Shown here: piece after piece, positions 6,280 through 13,977 of the stretch
Layout: every line of letters starts with the position of its first letter
How positions within the stretch are numbered: the stretch's first letter is position 1
Origin: JANRKN01 sp033763435
GTDB lineage: Bacteria > Planctomycetota > Phycisphaerae > Phycisphaerales > UBA1924
Direction of reading: 5' to 3'
DNA: 21,100 bases
Assembly: GCA_033763435.1 (NCBI GenBank)
Contig: JANRKN010000044.1
Span: forward strand, 1 to 21,100
Translations under genes and position numbers: made by a program
Notes under the pieces: model-generated
What the model was told of the DNA's origin: nothing
The model's database searches: none
What the model saw: only the letters and a program-made list of their open reading frames with translations

Positions 6280-8577
6280 ATGTCGAGCGTGCCGAGGAAT
6301 CCAAGGCCGGGCGTCAATCCGGGGTCCGGCGCTGTTCCGGGAGCGGGCAGCGGGTCTGCCGCGGGCAAGCCGGGCGCATCGGACGCGGGCTTGGTGCTGC
6401 GCGCGGGCGAGGAGCCGTCGGAGGGTCCGACTGGCGGGCCCAAGCTGTTCAACCGCGACCTGAGCTGGCTGGAGTTCAATCGGCGCGTGCTGGCGCAGGC
6501 CGCCGACCCGCGCGTGCCGCTGCTGGAGCGCGTGAAGTTCCTCGCGATCTTCACGAGCAACCTCGACGAGTTCTTCATGAAGCGCGTCGGGCTGCTCAAG
6601 CGTCTGGTCGCGACGGGCAACGACTCGCGCTCGCCCGACGGCCTCGTGCCCAGCGAGCAGCTCTCGCTCGTGCGCGAGATGGCGCTCGCGCTGCAGCTCG
6701 AACAGGCGCGCATCTACACGCAGGAAGTTTCGCCCGCGCTCGCGCGCGAGGGGATTCATGTTCTTCGGCACGAGGATCTCTCGCGCAAGGAACAGAACTG
6801 GGCGCGCGAGTGGTTCATGGCGCACGTGTTCGCCGCGCTGACGCCGCTGACCGTCGACCCGGGGCACCGCTTCCCGTTCATCTCGAATCTGTCGGAGAAT
6901 CTGGGCCTGCTCGCGTCGCTGCCGGGGACGACCGACGCCTCGGGCCAGCCCAAGGTGCAGTTTGCGCGGGTGAAGATTCCGTCGCACGCGATCCGCCGGT
7001 ACGTCTCGATGCCCCAGGGCGCCGGCTCGCGCGAGGTTCGGCTGCTCTCACTCGACGAGCTGATCAAGGCGAACCTGGGCGCGCTCTTCCCGGGCGTGAA
7101 GATCCACACGCGCGCGCACTTCCGCGTGACGCGCTCGGCCGGCGTCCAGCGCGACCCCGTGCCCGGGCGCGAGCTGGGCGACCTGCTCCAGTCCGTCGAG
7201 GCCGACCTGAAGATGCGGCGTTTCGCGCGCCCCGTGCGGCTGGAGATCGAGCCCGACGCGCACCCGCGCATCCGCGCCGAGCTGCTCGACCGCCTGCACC
7301 TCGACGAGGCCGACGTGTACGAGCTCCCGGGCCTGATCGAATACAACGAGCTGATGGAGATCTCCGAGCTCGACCGCCCGGAGCTGAAGGACAAGGCCTG
7401 GCGTGGCGTGATCCCCAAGCGCCTCACGGGCCCCGCGGGCAACATCTTCGCCGAGATCCGCCGGTCCGACATCCTCGTGCACCATCCGTACGAGAGCTTT
7501 CACGCGTCGGTCGAGAAGTTCATCGCCGCCGCGGCCGCGGACCCCGACGTGCTGTCGATCAAGCAGACGCTCTACCGCACGAGCCGGGACTCTCCGTTCA
7601 TCGAGTCGCTGATCCGCGCGGCCGAGAGCGGCAAGCAGGTCGCGTGCCTCGTCGAGCTCCGCGCGCGCTTTGACGAAGACCGCAACGTGCGCTTCGCCCG
7701 CCAGCTCGAAAAGGCCGGCGTGCACGTCGCCTACGGCGTCATGGGCCTCAAGACCCACTGCAAGACCTCGCTCGTCGTCCGCCGCGAACGCTCGGGCCTG
7801 CGCTGCTATGCGCACATCGGCACGGGCAACTACAACCCCAAGACCGCGCAGCTCTACACCGACCTGGGCCTGCTCACGTGCGACCCGGCCATCACCGCCG
7901 ACGCCGTCACGCTGTTCAACTATCTCACGGGCTTGTCGGCGCCTCAGGAATACGGCACGCTGCTGGTCGCGCCCTTCAACATGCGCGCGCGCTTCGAGGC
8001 GCTGATCGACCGCGAGATCGAGCAGGCCGAGCGCCACCGCAAGGACCCCGCGCGCCACGCGCCGGGGCGCATCGTCGCCAAGTTCAACTCGCTCGAAGAC
8101 GTGGGGATCACGCAGAAGCTGTACCAGGCCTCGGCCGCGGGCGTGGACATCACGCTGATCGTCCGCGGCTTCTGCTGCCTGCGCCCGGGCGTGCCGGGCC
8201 TGAGCGAGAACATCCGCGTCATCTCCGTCATCGGGCGTTTCCTCGAGCACTCGCGGATTTTCCACTTTGGCGCGGGCCACACCGACCCGCTCGACGGCGA
8301 GTGGTACATCTCCAGCGCCGACTGGATGTACCGCAACCTGAACAACCGCGTCGAGGCGGCCGTGCCCGTGCGCGAGCCTTCGGCACGCCAGAAGCTCGCG
8401 CGGATCATCGACATCATGCTCGCCGATCGCCGCAACGCGTGGCAGCTCGGGCCCGACGGACGCTATGAGCCCCGCCCCTCGCCCACCGACGCCGACGCAC
8501 CGATCGAAGCGCTCGAAGGCACCTTCCGCTCGCTCATGCGCGACGCGGAACAGGGCCGGCCCGAACGGGACGCGTGA
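6280..8577 (+). CDS. ppk1: Polyphosphate kinase 1
   Basis: This enzyme builds inorganic polyphosphate from the terminal phosphate of ATP, reversibly. The N-terminal domain begins at FNRDLSWLEFNRRVL, followed by FLAIFTSNLDEFFMKRVG, both PPK1 hallmarks. The catalytic domains show KQTLYRTSRDSPFI, the autophosphorylated histidine in GLKTHCK (His493 from this start), AHIGTGNYNPKTA, and a second conserved histidine in FLEHSRIFHF (His657). The C-terminal SSADWMYRNLNNRVEAAVP is also typical. I chose the ATG at 6280 (AAGGAG at 6260-6265) over an upstream GTG at 6211, because the extra 23 residues would come from a G-rich spacer that looks non-coding. This gives 765 residues, longer than the 690-720 of many PPK1 proteins because of a Gly/Ala-rich N-terminal tail of about 55 residues. 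It follows the PTPS-like gene on the same strand. Confidence 0.93.
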   Translation: MSSVPRNPRPGVNPGSGAVPGAGSGSAAGKPGASDAGLVLRAGEEPSEGPTGGPKLFNRDLSWLEFNRRVLAQAADPRVPLLERVKFLAIFTSNLDEFFMKRVGLLKRLVATGNDSRSPDGLVPSEQLSLVREMALALQLEQARIYTQEVSPALAREGIHVLRHEDLSRKEQNWAREWFMAHVFAALTPLTVDPGHRFPFISNLSENLGLLASLPGTTDASGQPKVQFARVKIPSHAIRRYVSMPQGAGSREVRLLSLDELIKANLGALFPGVKIHTRAHFRVTRSAGVQRDPVPGRELGDLLQSVEADLKMRRFARPVRLEIEPDAHPRIRAELLDRLHLDEADVYELPGLIEYNELMEISELDRPELKDKAWRGVIPKRLTGPAGNIFAEIRRSDILVHHPYESFHASVEKFIAAAAADPDVLSIKQTLYRTSRDSPFIESLIRAAESGKQVACLVELRARFDEDRNVRFARQLEKAGVHVAYGVMGLKTHCKTSLVVRRERSGLRCYAHIGTGNYNPKTAQLYTDLGLLTCDPAITADAVTLFNYLTGLSAPQEYGTLLVAPFNMRARFEALIDREIEQAERHRKDPARHAPGRIVAKFNSLEDVGITQKLYQASAAGVDITLIVRGFCCLRPGVPGLSENIRVISVIGRFLEHSRIFHFGAGHTDPLDGEWYISSADWMYRNLNNRVEAAVPVREPSARQKLARIIDIMLADRRNAWQLGPDGRYEPRPSPTDADAPIEALEGTFRSLMRDAEQGRPERDA

Positions 8578-8632
8578 GGCGGGGGGAGCGGCATGGGTAG
8601 GGCGGCTCTCCGAGCCGTCGGGCTCTGCAGCA

Positions 8633-9586
8633 TCAGGGCTTGCCGGTTCCGGGCGACGTTTCGGTCGCCTTGTCCGGGCGACGCCGCACGTCGGACTCCT
8701 TGATGCCGTCGGAGAGCACCAGCATCATCTCGAGTTCAGGATCGAGCACCTTGAGGGAAGCGAGCGGCCCGCCCGGGTCGCGTGCAGCACCGAGATTGGC
8801 CATCAAGAGGTCCAGGTCGGTGGTGTCGATCGTGCCGTCGGCGTTGATGTCCAATCGCTGCGGGTTCAGCGTGGGTTCCTTCTCGTCGGGTCCGAGCGGG
8901 CCGAAGGGTGTGCCGGGCTTGCCCGTGGCCCGAGCGCCCGCTTCGCTCTCCAGCAGCACGCGCCGCCGCGCCCGCGCCTTGGATTCTCGCTGGCTCTGTG
9001 GGTCGCGCGGGTTCGACACCTTCTCGGGTCTGAGCCCCGACTCGAACGTGTCTTTCCATCTTCGGAGGTCTTTCTCGTCGACCACACCGTCGTAGTTGAT
9101 GTCCCCGGCCGGCGCGAGCACCATCGCCTCTTCGCGCTTGCCCTCTCGCAGCAGCGCGAAATCCTTTCCCGAGTAGACATACTCGTACAGCCGAATGTTG
9201 TGCTGACGATCGAGAAACCGTGCGCCGACGGCAAAGTCCCGCACGCCGTCTCCGTTCTGGTCCGCCATGACGCGGATGTGCTGGGCAAATGTCTCGTCGG
9301 CCTTGCCGACGAGCTCGGTGACGACGGTTCGCGGCCCGGTGCCCGTCTGCACCGATACCGTGCACTCACGCGCGCCGGTCCCACGGAACTTGGGCCCGAT
9401 GAGCCCGTACAGCTCGCCGTTCAGGTTGAAATACACGTGAAACCCCGTCCGGTGTGTGGCGGGGGTGCGCCGGGCCTCCGGCAACTCAGTTGCGACAGCG
9501 GCGGGCGGGTCGTTCGCGCCGGGCTCTACGGGCTGTCCCGTCGCATGAACGAGAAGCGCAATAGCGCACATGGTCGTGCTCAGCAT
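8633..9586 (-). CDS. Secreted protein with split paired EF-hand (dockerin-like) module
   Basis: A 317-residue protein with a short signal peptide (residues 1 to about 17, MLSTTMCAIALLVHA). Residues 48-150 hold a probable beta-rich domain with a calcium-loop-like DQNGDGVRD at 109-117, reminiscent of FG-GAP or TSP3 loops. Two EF-hand loops follow: DINYDGVVDEKD (162-173) and DINADGTIDTTD (246-257), 84 residues apart. Each has ligands at positions 1, 3, 5 and 12, as in type I dockerins, but the spacing is much wider than in a normal dockerin. The segment 151-270 is clearly similar to the N-terminal part of the large protein at 10400-13006. GGGAG at 9592-9596, 5 bases from the ATG, supports the start. 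Function unknown; calcium binding and cell-surface or extracellular location are inferred. It lies downstream of the candidate immunity gene. Confidence 0.7.
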   Translation of the reverse strand: MLSTTMCAIALLVHATGQPVEPGANDPPAAVATELPEARRTPATHRTGFHVYFNLNGELYGLIGPKFRGTGARECTVSVQTGTGPRTVVTELVGKADETFAQHIRVMADQNGDGVRDFAVGARFLDRQHNIRLYEYVYSGKDFALLREGKREEAMVLAPAGDINYDGVVDEKDLRRWKDTFESGLRPEKVSNPRDPQSQRESKARARRRVLLESEAGARATGKPGTPFGPLGPDEKEPTLNPQRLDINADGTIDTTDLDLLMANLGAARDPGGPLASLKVLDPELEMMLVLSDGIKESDVRRRPDKATETSPGTGKP

Positions 9587-9674
9587 GAGGGCTCCCGGAA
9601 AGCTGTTGTGATGACTGAAGCCGCGTCCGACAGTCGGGCAAATCTCTGGCGCAAGCCGCTTCGGAAAAGATGAC

Positions 9675-9721
9675 AGGCCTACCGGCCTAGAAAGTGTAGC
9701 GACGGCGCCGGCACACGGCGC
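9675..9721. other. Two short hairpins between the immunity candidate and the EF-hand gene
   Basis: AGGCC TACC GGCCT at 9675-9688 and GCGCCG GCACA CGGCGC at 9705-9721 are perfect inverted repeats with 5- and 6-bp stems. They lie 3' of the gene ending at 9761 (minus strand) and upstream of the gene starting at 9586. They could attenuate or terminate transcription between the two, but no U-tract is present. The rest of 9587-9760 shows nothing else clear. Confidence 0.3.
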
Positions 9722-9760
9722 TCAATCAAGAACCACAGCACAGAGACGTTCATGATGGCA

Positions 9761-10396
9761 CTACTCCTCTGCCGGGAAGTCGGCCGGTCGCTCGCCGCCG
9801 AGGAACCAGTTCCAGGCGAACTTCATCGGTCCGACGGCGGACTGAACGATCTCGTCGATCCGGCGAAAGCTCTCGGAACGCTGCCACCAGCGCATCCACT
9901 CGATCGCGTTGGGTGGGAAGCCAAGGCCGGCAAACGCAACAGTAAAATGCGAGACTTTCGTTACACAATCCTCAAATGGATCAGTCGAGCGAATCTCATT
10001 GGGTCCGACACGCCAGCCGTGGAGCCAGCCAACGAACTCGCCGCGGACGGCCTCGGGGAGCAGATACTGATCGTGCGGCTCGATCAGTGATCCGGCCTCG
10101 TCGGGGAAGCTGGGCAACATCGAGAGCCCGCGGTGCTTCCGGCACAACTCCACCGCGCGCGCGGCGGGTACGTCGTGCCAATCGGTGCCGGAGCCGCTGC
10201 GCACCATCCAGCCAAACAGTTTGCCCGGCAAGAAGTCCGGCACAAACTCCGGGCTCCCACCCCGCAGCGGCTCCATCGTCGAGACGTATCCGTAACGCTG
10301 GACCCCAAACGCGTCGGAGAGCCTGCGTACCGCATCGGCAGGATCCGCGATCCGGCGTTCGGAGTACCAGCAGCAGAGGTCTCTTGTCGCACTCAT
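9761..10396 (-). CDS. Unknown protein, candidate immunity protein for the upstream toxin
   Basis: A 211-residue, probably cytoplasmic protein with no signal peptide and no membrane segment. I do not recognise the family. It is rich in Trp and other aromatics, for instance WHDVPAARAVELCRK, GWLHGWRVG and, near the C-terminus, WMRWWQRSESFRRIDEIV and FAWNWFLGG. Its ATG starts 3 bases after the stop of the large toxin-like gene, and its Shine-Dalgarno (GGAGG on the minus strand, 10408-10412) lies inside the toxin's last codons, so the two are translationally coupled. That position is the standard place for an immunity gene in a polymorphic toxin locus. The DNA has lower GC than the flanking housekeeping genes, like the toxin's C-terminal part. 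Function as immunity protein is inferred from position, not from motifs. Confidence 0.55.
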   Translation of the reverse strand: MSATRDLCCWYSERRIADPADAVRRLSDAFGVQRYGYVSTMEPLRGGSPEFVPDFLPGKLFGWMVRSGSGTDWHDVPAARAVELCRKHRGLSMLPSFPDEAGSLIEPHDQYLLPEAVRGEFVGWLHGWRVGPNEIRSTDPFEDCVTKVSHFTVAFAGLGFPPNAIEWMRWWQRSESFRRIDEIVQSAVGPMKFAWNWFLGGERPADFPAEE

Positions 10397-10399
10397 GGA

Positions 10400-13006
10400 T
10401 CACCAATCCTCCGCGATGATTCGCGTCATGAATCCATACTTGAATGCGTCGCCGAGTCGGGTAAAGTCAAGCGCAGAACCCAAGTAGTCAAACAGCGCAT
10501 CCACATAGTCGATCATGATCACCCGGCGTACGTGTGGGCACGAGGTGCCGCGGAGCTCATTAATCAATGGGTCAATGCGTTGCCGGATTGTATCGGCGGT
10601 CGCAGTGGTGGGCATCCCGAGAACGGCTGTCGCTCCCGCACTGATCGCCACAACCTTCGCAAGGCGCTGGCGAGCTTTCACCTTCGGATTGTCTACCCAT
10701 CCAACAAAGTGCTGCCAGACTCTCGGTGAGTGAAATGTGCGCCAACCGCTCTTTCCGAAGATCTTGTCGTACTTTGCCTTCGCACTGTCATTCAGCCGGC
10801 CGTCGGCGCTGGTCTTGAGTTCAACCGCGCTCTCGACAATCGCTCGATCGATCGTCTGTCCGACCGTCACCGCCATCCCAGGCTTGAACTTGATCGCGTC
10901 AACTTGCTGAACATCCTTGGTGCTGATTCCGGGCGGCTTTGGCCCACCAATCTGGAGAATCCGCCCATCTCTGACATCGATCCACGCATCGGCAATCCAA
11001 TCGGGCTGACCTTGAATCCGCGCCGTGAATCGCTTGTGGACCTCCTTGCCGAAGGCCCCATCGTCATCGGCGGTGTACTGCTGCCGCCATGTGTTGTTCG
11101 TGTCCGCCTCGATCTCCGCGAAGATGTCCGCAATTGCCAGGCTCACTTCAGGGAGATACTCGAGCGCCTTGATTAGTTTCGGCGTTCGCTTGAACCACCC
11201 AATCGGATTGTACCAAACCTCCGCCCCGTCCGCTGCGACCTGGATCCACGCGCCAGACCAGCGGGGGTCGCCGCCGAAGTCGGCGACGACGAACTCTTCG
11301 GTTGTCCAAAAGGAGGCCTCCCACCCGGCCATCGGCCCGATCGCAAGAGGCGCGTTGGCGACATGAAGCATCTCGCCCGCAAGTTCCCGATCGTCGGCAA
11401 TCCATACCGAGGTGCGTAGGAACGGTGCCTGGAGCGACGGATCCAGTGCGTCGAGCAGGGTTGACACATGCAGCTCGGTGGCTTTGCGCAGCGGCTCGGC
11501 GTCAGATTGACGCACCATCAACTGCATCGCCACGACGCGGGCGGCAACGCTGTCGCTGGCCTCGCCGCCGAACTGCGGAACCTCCACGCCTAGCACCGTC
11601 TCCGTGTGCGTGTACGGCTCGACGCTCACGCCCAGGGTCACCGGCCCGCCCGACAGCGAGCCCCACGGCCCCGGCACCACGCCTTCGACAAACACGGTGA
11701 TGTCCGTGCGCGTGCCGAACACCACGCCGAACTCGTACGGCTCTGGCCTGGAGTCCAGCCATTCGCCGCCGCAGTCGGCCGCGCGGCCCGAGCGGGGCGC
11801 CGAGCCGTCGACCGTCCACACCCGCACCGTGCCCTCGGGCACGAGCTGGAACGCCTCGCACGTCGTCTCGATCCGCAGCGGGTCCGAGTCGGGCCAGCGC
11901 AGCGTGAGCCGCGCGCGCGACAGCTCCGCGCCGCTGAGCCCCTCGATGCGGATGCGCATCGGCACAAAGCGCTGATCGCACTGGTCGTCCTCGGCAGTGC
12001 CTTCGGGGCTCTCGGCATCGCGATTAAAGCCGTCGATCTGATCGGCGATCCCGTCGCCGTCGGTGTCACCCAGGCCCGCGACGATCACCTTCCCCGGCTC
12101 GCCGACGAACCGGCCTAGCTCGTCCTCGGCCTGTTCTTCCGCGCTGTCGCCCGTCGGCGCGGCGTACGGCGCCATATTGAAAGCATCAATATCAACATCC
12201 ACCCGATATGCACGCACCGTGAACGTCGCGCTGGCCGAGCACCCCGCGTCCCGCGCCGTGACGCGCACGGTGATCGCGCCGGGGCCGAGGGCTTCAAGCG
12301 TGATCGCGCGGCCCCCCGGGTCGCTGTCGATGCGCCCACTGCCCGACACAACCTCCCACGTCCATTCCACGCCGGCGCTGGCGGTCAGGCACGCCCACGC
12401 GCTCGCGCCCCCCGCGGGCATCGGCAGCCAGAGCGTGTCCGCATGCGCGCGGGGCGATCGGCACGTGGTCACGAACAGATCGCGCAGGCGATCGTGGTCG
12501 CAGGGTGTCGGGTCCGTCGGCCCGCCGCCGTTCCCGCCTCCGCTGCCGCCCCCGCCCCCGGTTCCGCCTCCGCCGGAGCCCGCGCCTTCGCCGTCACCCG
12601 CGTCGTTGCCGGTCCCGCCGTTGTTTCGAGGCGGCAGATAGATCAGCGGCGCGACAGGCCCATCGCCCTCATCATCAACGATCGCGCCGACGGGAGCGAG
12701 CTCTTCATCGCGCTGCGCACCCAGGCCCGCCAGCAGTGCTTCAAGATCGCCGAGCGTCACGAGCCCGTCGCCATCGACGTCCATCCTTCGAGGGTGAAGG
12801 ATCGCGCTCGGCCCAGTGCTCGGCGCGTCGGGATTGGTCGTGAGCGCGAGCAGTTCCGCGCGCCTCTGCGCCTGCGCCGCCTGCACGAGCGGGTCGCCCG
12901 GATTGGTCGAGAGCGTCGGCGCGCGAAGATAACTGTCGATCCACCGCGTGATGTCCGCGGCATCGACCGTGCCGTCGTAGTTCACGTCGCCGGCGGGCGC
13001 AAGCAC
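10400..13006 (-). CDS. Large secreted multidomain protein with putative PD-(D/E)XK nuclease toxin at the C-terminus
   Basis: 868 residues from the first possible start (GTG at 13006). In order: EF-hand loops DVNYDGTVDAAD (7-18) and DVDGDGLVTLGD (76-87); a Gly-rich linker (129-162); an Ig/PKD-like domain (about 203-267); a TSP3-like calcium loop DTDGDGIADQID (314-325); a beta-rich stalk (345-480); and a helical link (590-635). The C-terminal domain has GKEVHKRF (653-660), QVDAIKF (701-707) and AVELKTS (727-733). The E..H, D and ELK order matches restriction-endonuclease-fold toxins, with Asp703, Glu729 and Lys731 as likely catalytic residues. A hydrophobic stretch follows (784-803). The long modular body, the toxin-like tip and the tightly coupled downstream gene fit a polymorphic toxin. 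Codons upstream of 13006 still encode matching protein (RENAR then VLAPAGD, as in the gene at 8633-9586) and a signal-peptide-like LTACLAIASA, but have no standard start before a stop at 13106-13108. The true N-terminus is therefore uncertain. Confidence 0.65.
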   Translation of the reverse strand: MLAPAGDVNYDGTVDAADITRWIDSYLRAPTLSTNPGDPLVQAAQAQRRAELLALTTNPDAPSTGPSAILHPRRMDVDGDGLVTLGDLEALLAGLGAQRDEELAPVGAIVDDEGDGPVAPLIYLPPRNNGGTGNDAGDGEGAGSGGGGTGGGGGSGGGNGGGPTDPTPCDHDRLRDLFVTTCRSPRAHADTLWLPMPAGGASAWACLTASAGVEWTWEVVSGSGRIDSDPGGRAITLEALGPGAITVRVTARDAGCSASATFTVRAYRVDVDIDAFNMAPYAAPTGDSAEEQAEDELGRFVGEPGKVIVAGLGDTDGDGIADQIDGFNRDAESPEGTAEDDQCDQRFVPMRIRIEGLSGAELSRARLTLRWPDSDPLRIETTCEAFQLVPEGTVRVWTVDGSAPRSGRAADCGGEWLDSRPEPYEFGVVFGTRTDITVFVEGVVPGPWGSLSGGPVTLGVSVEPYTHTETVLGVEVPQFGGEASDSVAARVVAMQLMVRQSDAEPLRKATELHVSTLLDALDPSLQAPFLRTSVWIADDRELAGEMLHVANAPLAIGPMAGWEASFWTTEEFVVADFGGDPRWSGAWIQVAADGAEVWYNPIGWFKRTPKLIKALEYLPEVSLAIADIFAEIEADTNNTWRQQYTADDDGAFGKEVHKRFTARIQGQPDWIADAWIDVRDGRILQIGGPKPPGISTKDVQQVDAIKFKPGMAVTVGQTIDRAIVESAVELKTSADGRLNDSAKAKYDKIFGKSGWRTFHSPRVWQHFVGWVDNPKVKARQRLAKVVAISAGATAVLGMPTTATADTIRQRIDPLINELRGTSCPHVRRVIMIDYVDALFDYLGSALDFTRLGDAFKYGFMTRIIAEDW

Positions 13007-13153
13007 GCGCGCGTTCTCGCGGGGCTCGGTCGCGCTCGCGATCGCGAGGCACGCTGTAAGCCTCGCACCCTCAGATCTGTGGCACGCGTCGGCCGTGATG
13101 CATCTTCAGGCCAAAGAAGTGGGGGGCCGCGGCGCGTCGCTTCCACGGATCTG

Positions 13154-13183
13154 CGCGAGAAATAAATCTGGAAGATTCTCGCG
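13154..13183. other. Hairpin/palindrome upstream of the toxin gene
   Basis: The left arm starts with CGCGAGAA at 13154 and the right arm AGATTCTCGCG covers 13173-13183. The two pair over 11 bases with a 5-base ATAAA bulge on the left and a GGA loop. It lies in the spacer between the clamp-like gene and the toxin gene, where a promoter or operator would be expected. Confidence 0.45.
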
Positions 13184-13201
13184 GCTAAAGATGGTTTAGC
13201 C
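13183..13201 (-). terminator. Possible terminator hairpin after the clamp-like gene
   Basis: A perfect 7-bp inverted repeat, GGCTAAA - 5-base loop - TTTAGCC, begins 38 bases past the stop of the clamp-like gene on its own strand. It has no U-run directly after it, so intrinsic termination is only a guess. The neighbouring palindrome at 13154-13183 shares one base with it. Confidence 0.35.
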
Positions 13202-13238
13202 TAGCGTGCGTCACTTCGCTTCGCTCAGCGCCACAGAG

Positions 13239-13943
13239 TCACTTCGCGTAACGGTCTCGAAGGATCTGTTCGAGGTGTGGCCTATGGATTCCAAGCGGTT
13301 TGAGCGCGCTGCACGCCCGGGTGAGTCGCTTCTCGGCATCACGTAGTAGTCGCAGCAGTGTGGGCGACCCCGGCGTTGATCCCGGGAAGACAAGGTGGTA
13401 ATGATAGTATATGTAGTCGGCGGACTGATGCTCAAGAAGATCAAGTGGTTCCGACATCAGCGATGACGAGCTTTGCGCGTCGCGGGAGGATGGCTGAGTC
13501 ATCGCATTGTGAGCACGATCTGGGTAAGTGATCTTCATGCCATTTGCCGCAATTACAACATCATTGATCCGCATGCTGCCCTCGGCAAACTGAATGACAA
13601 GCCGCTCTTCGGTGAGAGGGTCGGGTAGAACGAGTTGCTCGAAGAGCTGAGCAGGTATAAGCACTGAGAAGGGGGCGGATTCTGCGCTTGCTCCGACGAC
13701 CCGTGCCTCGGCGTTGGTTCCGCAGAGCGCGATCTCTTTGCTGCTCACAGCCGCAAGTGTGACTGCGCCCTTCGCGCCTCTTTGGCGGACCGGCCGGATT
13801 CGTTGCCATGCGGCCCTTAGCTGCTTTCCCGAGGTTTTGATTGTTGGTGGCATATCCTGCACTTGGTAACTCCGCAAGACATCAATGGACATTTGATCAA
13901 GAATTTGATTGTATCTGAGAAGTTTGGATAGTGAATTAGCCAT
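13239..13943 (-). CDS. Unknown protein with a single sliding-clamp-like (DnaN domain-like) region
   Basis: A 234-residue soluble protein. Residues 38-138 follow the pattern of one domain of the bacterial DNA polymerase III beta clamp: a helix (GKQLRAAWQRIRPV), a strand pair (GAVTLAAVSSKEIALCGTNAEARVVG), then FSVLIPAQLFEQLVL (like the clamp's VPAKLLxxIV helix), and ERLVIQFAEGSMRIND as the final strands. A real clamp subunit has three such domains in about 370 residues; here there is one. The C-terminal part has a Ser/Gln-rich linker (148-163), an aromatic segment DYIYYHYHLVF (176-186) and a basic helical tail. It begins 34 bases after the TSUP gene on the same strand. GC is lower than in its neighbours. 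The clamp similarity was judged by eye and needs structure comparison. I do not recognise a closer family. Confidence 0.55.
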   Translation of the reverse strand: MANSLSKLLRYNQILDQMSIDVLRSYQVQDMPPTIKTSGKQLRAAWQRIRPVRQRGAKGAVTLAAVSSKEIALCGTNAEARVVGASAESAPFSVLIPAQLFEQLVLPDPLTEERLVIQFAEGSMRINDVVIAANGMKITYPDRAHNAMTQPSSRDAQSSSSLMSEPLDLLEHQSADYIYYHYHLVFPGSTPGSPTLLRLLRDAEKRLTRACSALKPLGIHRPHLEQILRDRYAK

Positions 13944-13977
13944 GTTGAGAACGTTGTTGAACAGTGGTCGTGTGCGA

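Noticed and set aside
8465..9673. Plus-strand open frame over the EF-hand gene
   Set aside because: It is a shadow frame. The minus strand encodes a signal peptide, two EF-hand loops and a good ribosome binding site.
12505..12660. C-rich repeat read as a possible structural or CRISPR-like repeat
   Set aside because: It is the coding sequence of the toxin's Gly-rich linker on the minus strand, with no regular spacer pattern.
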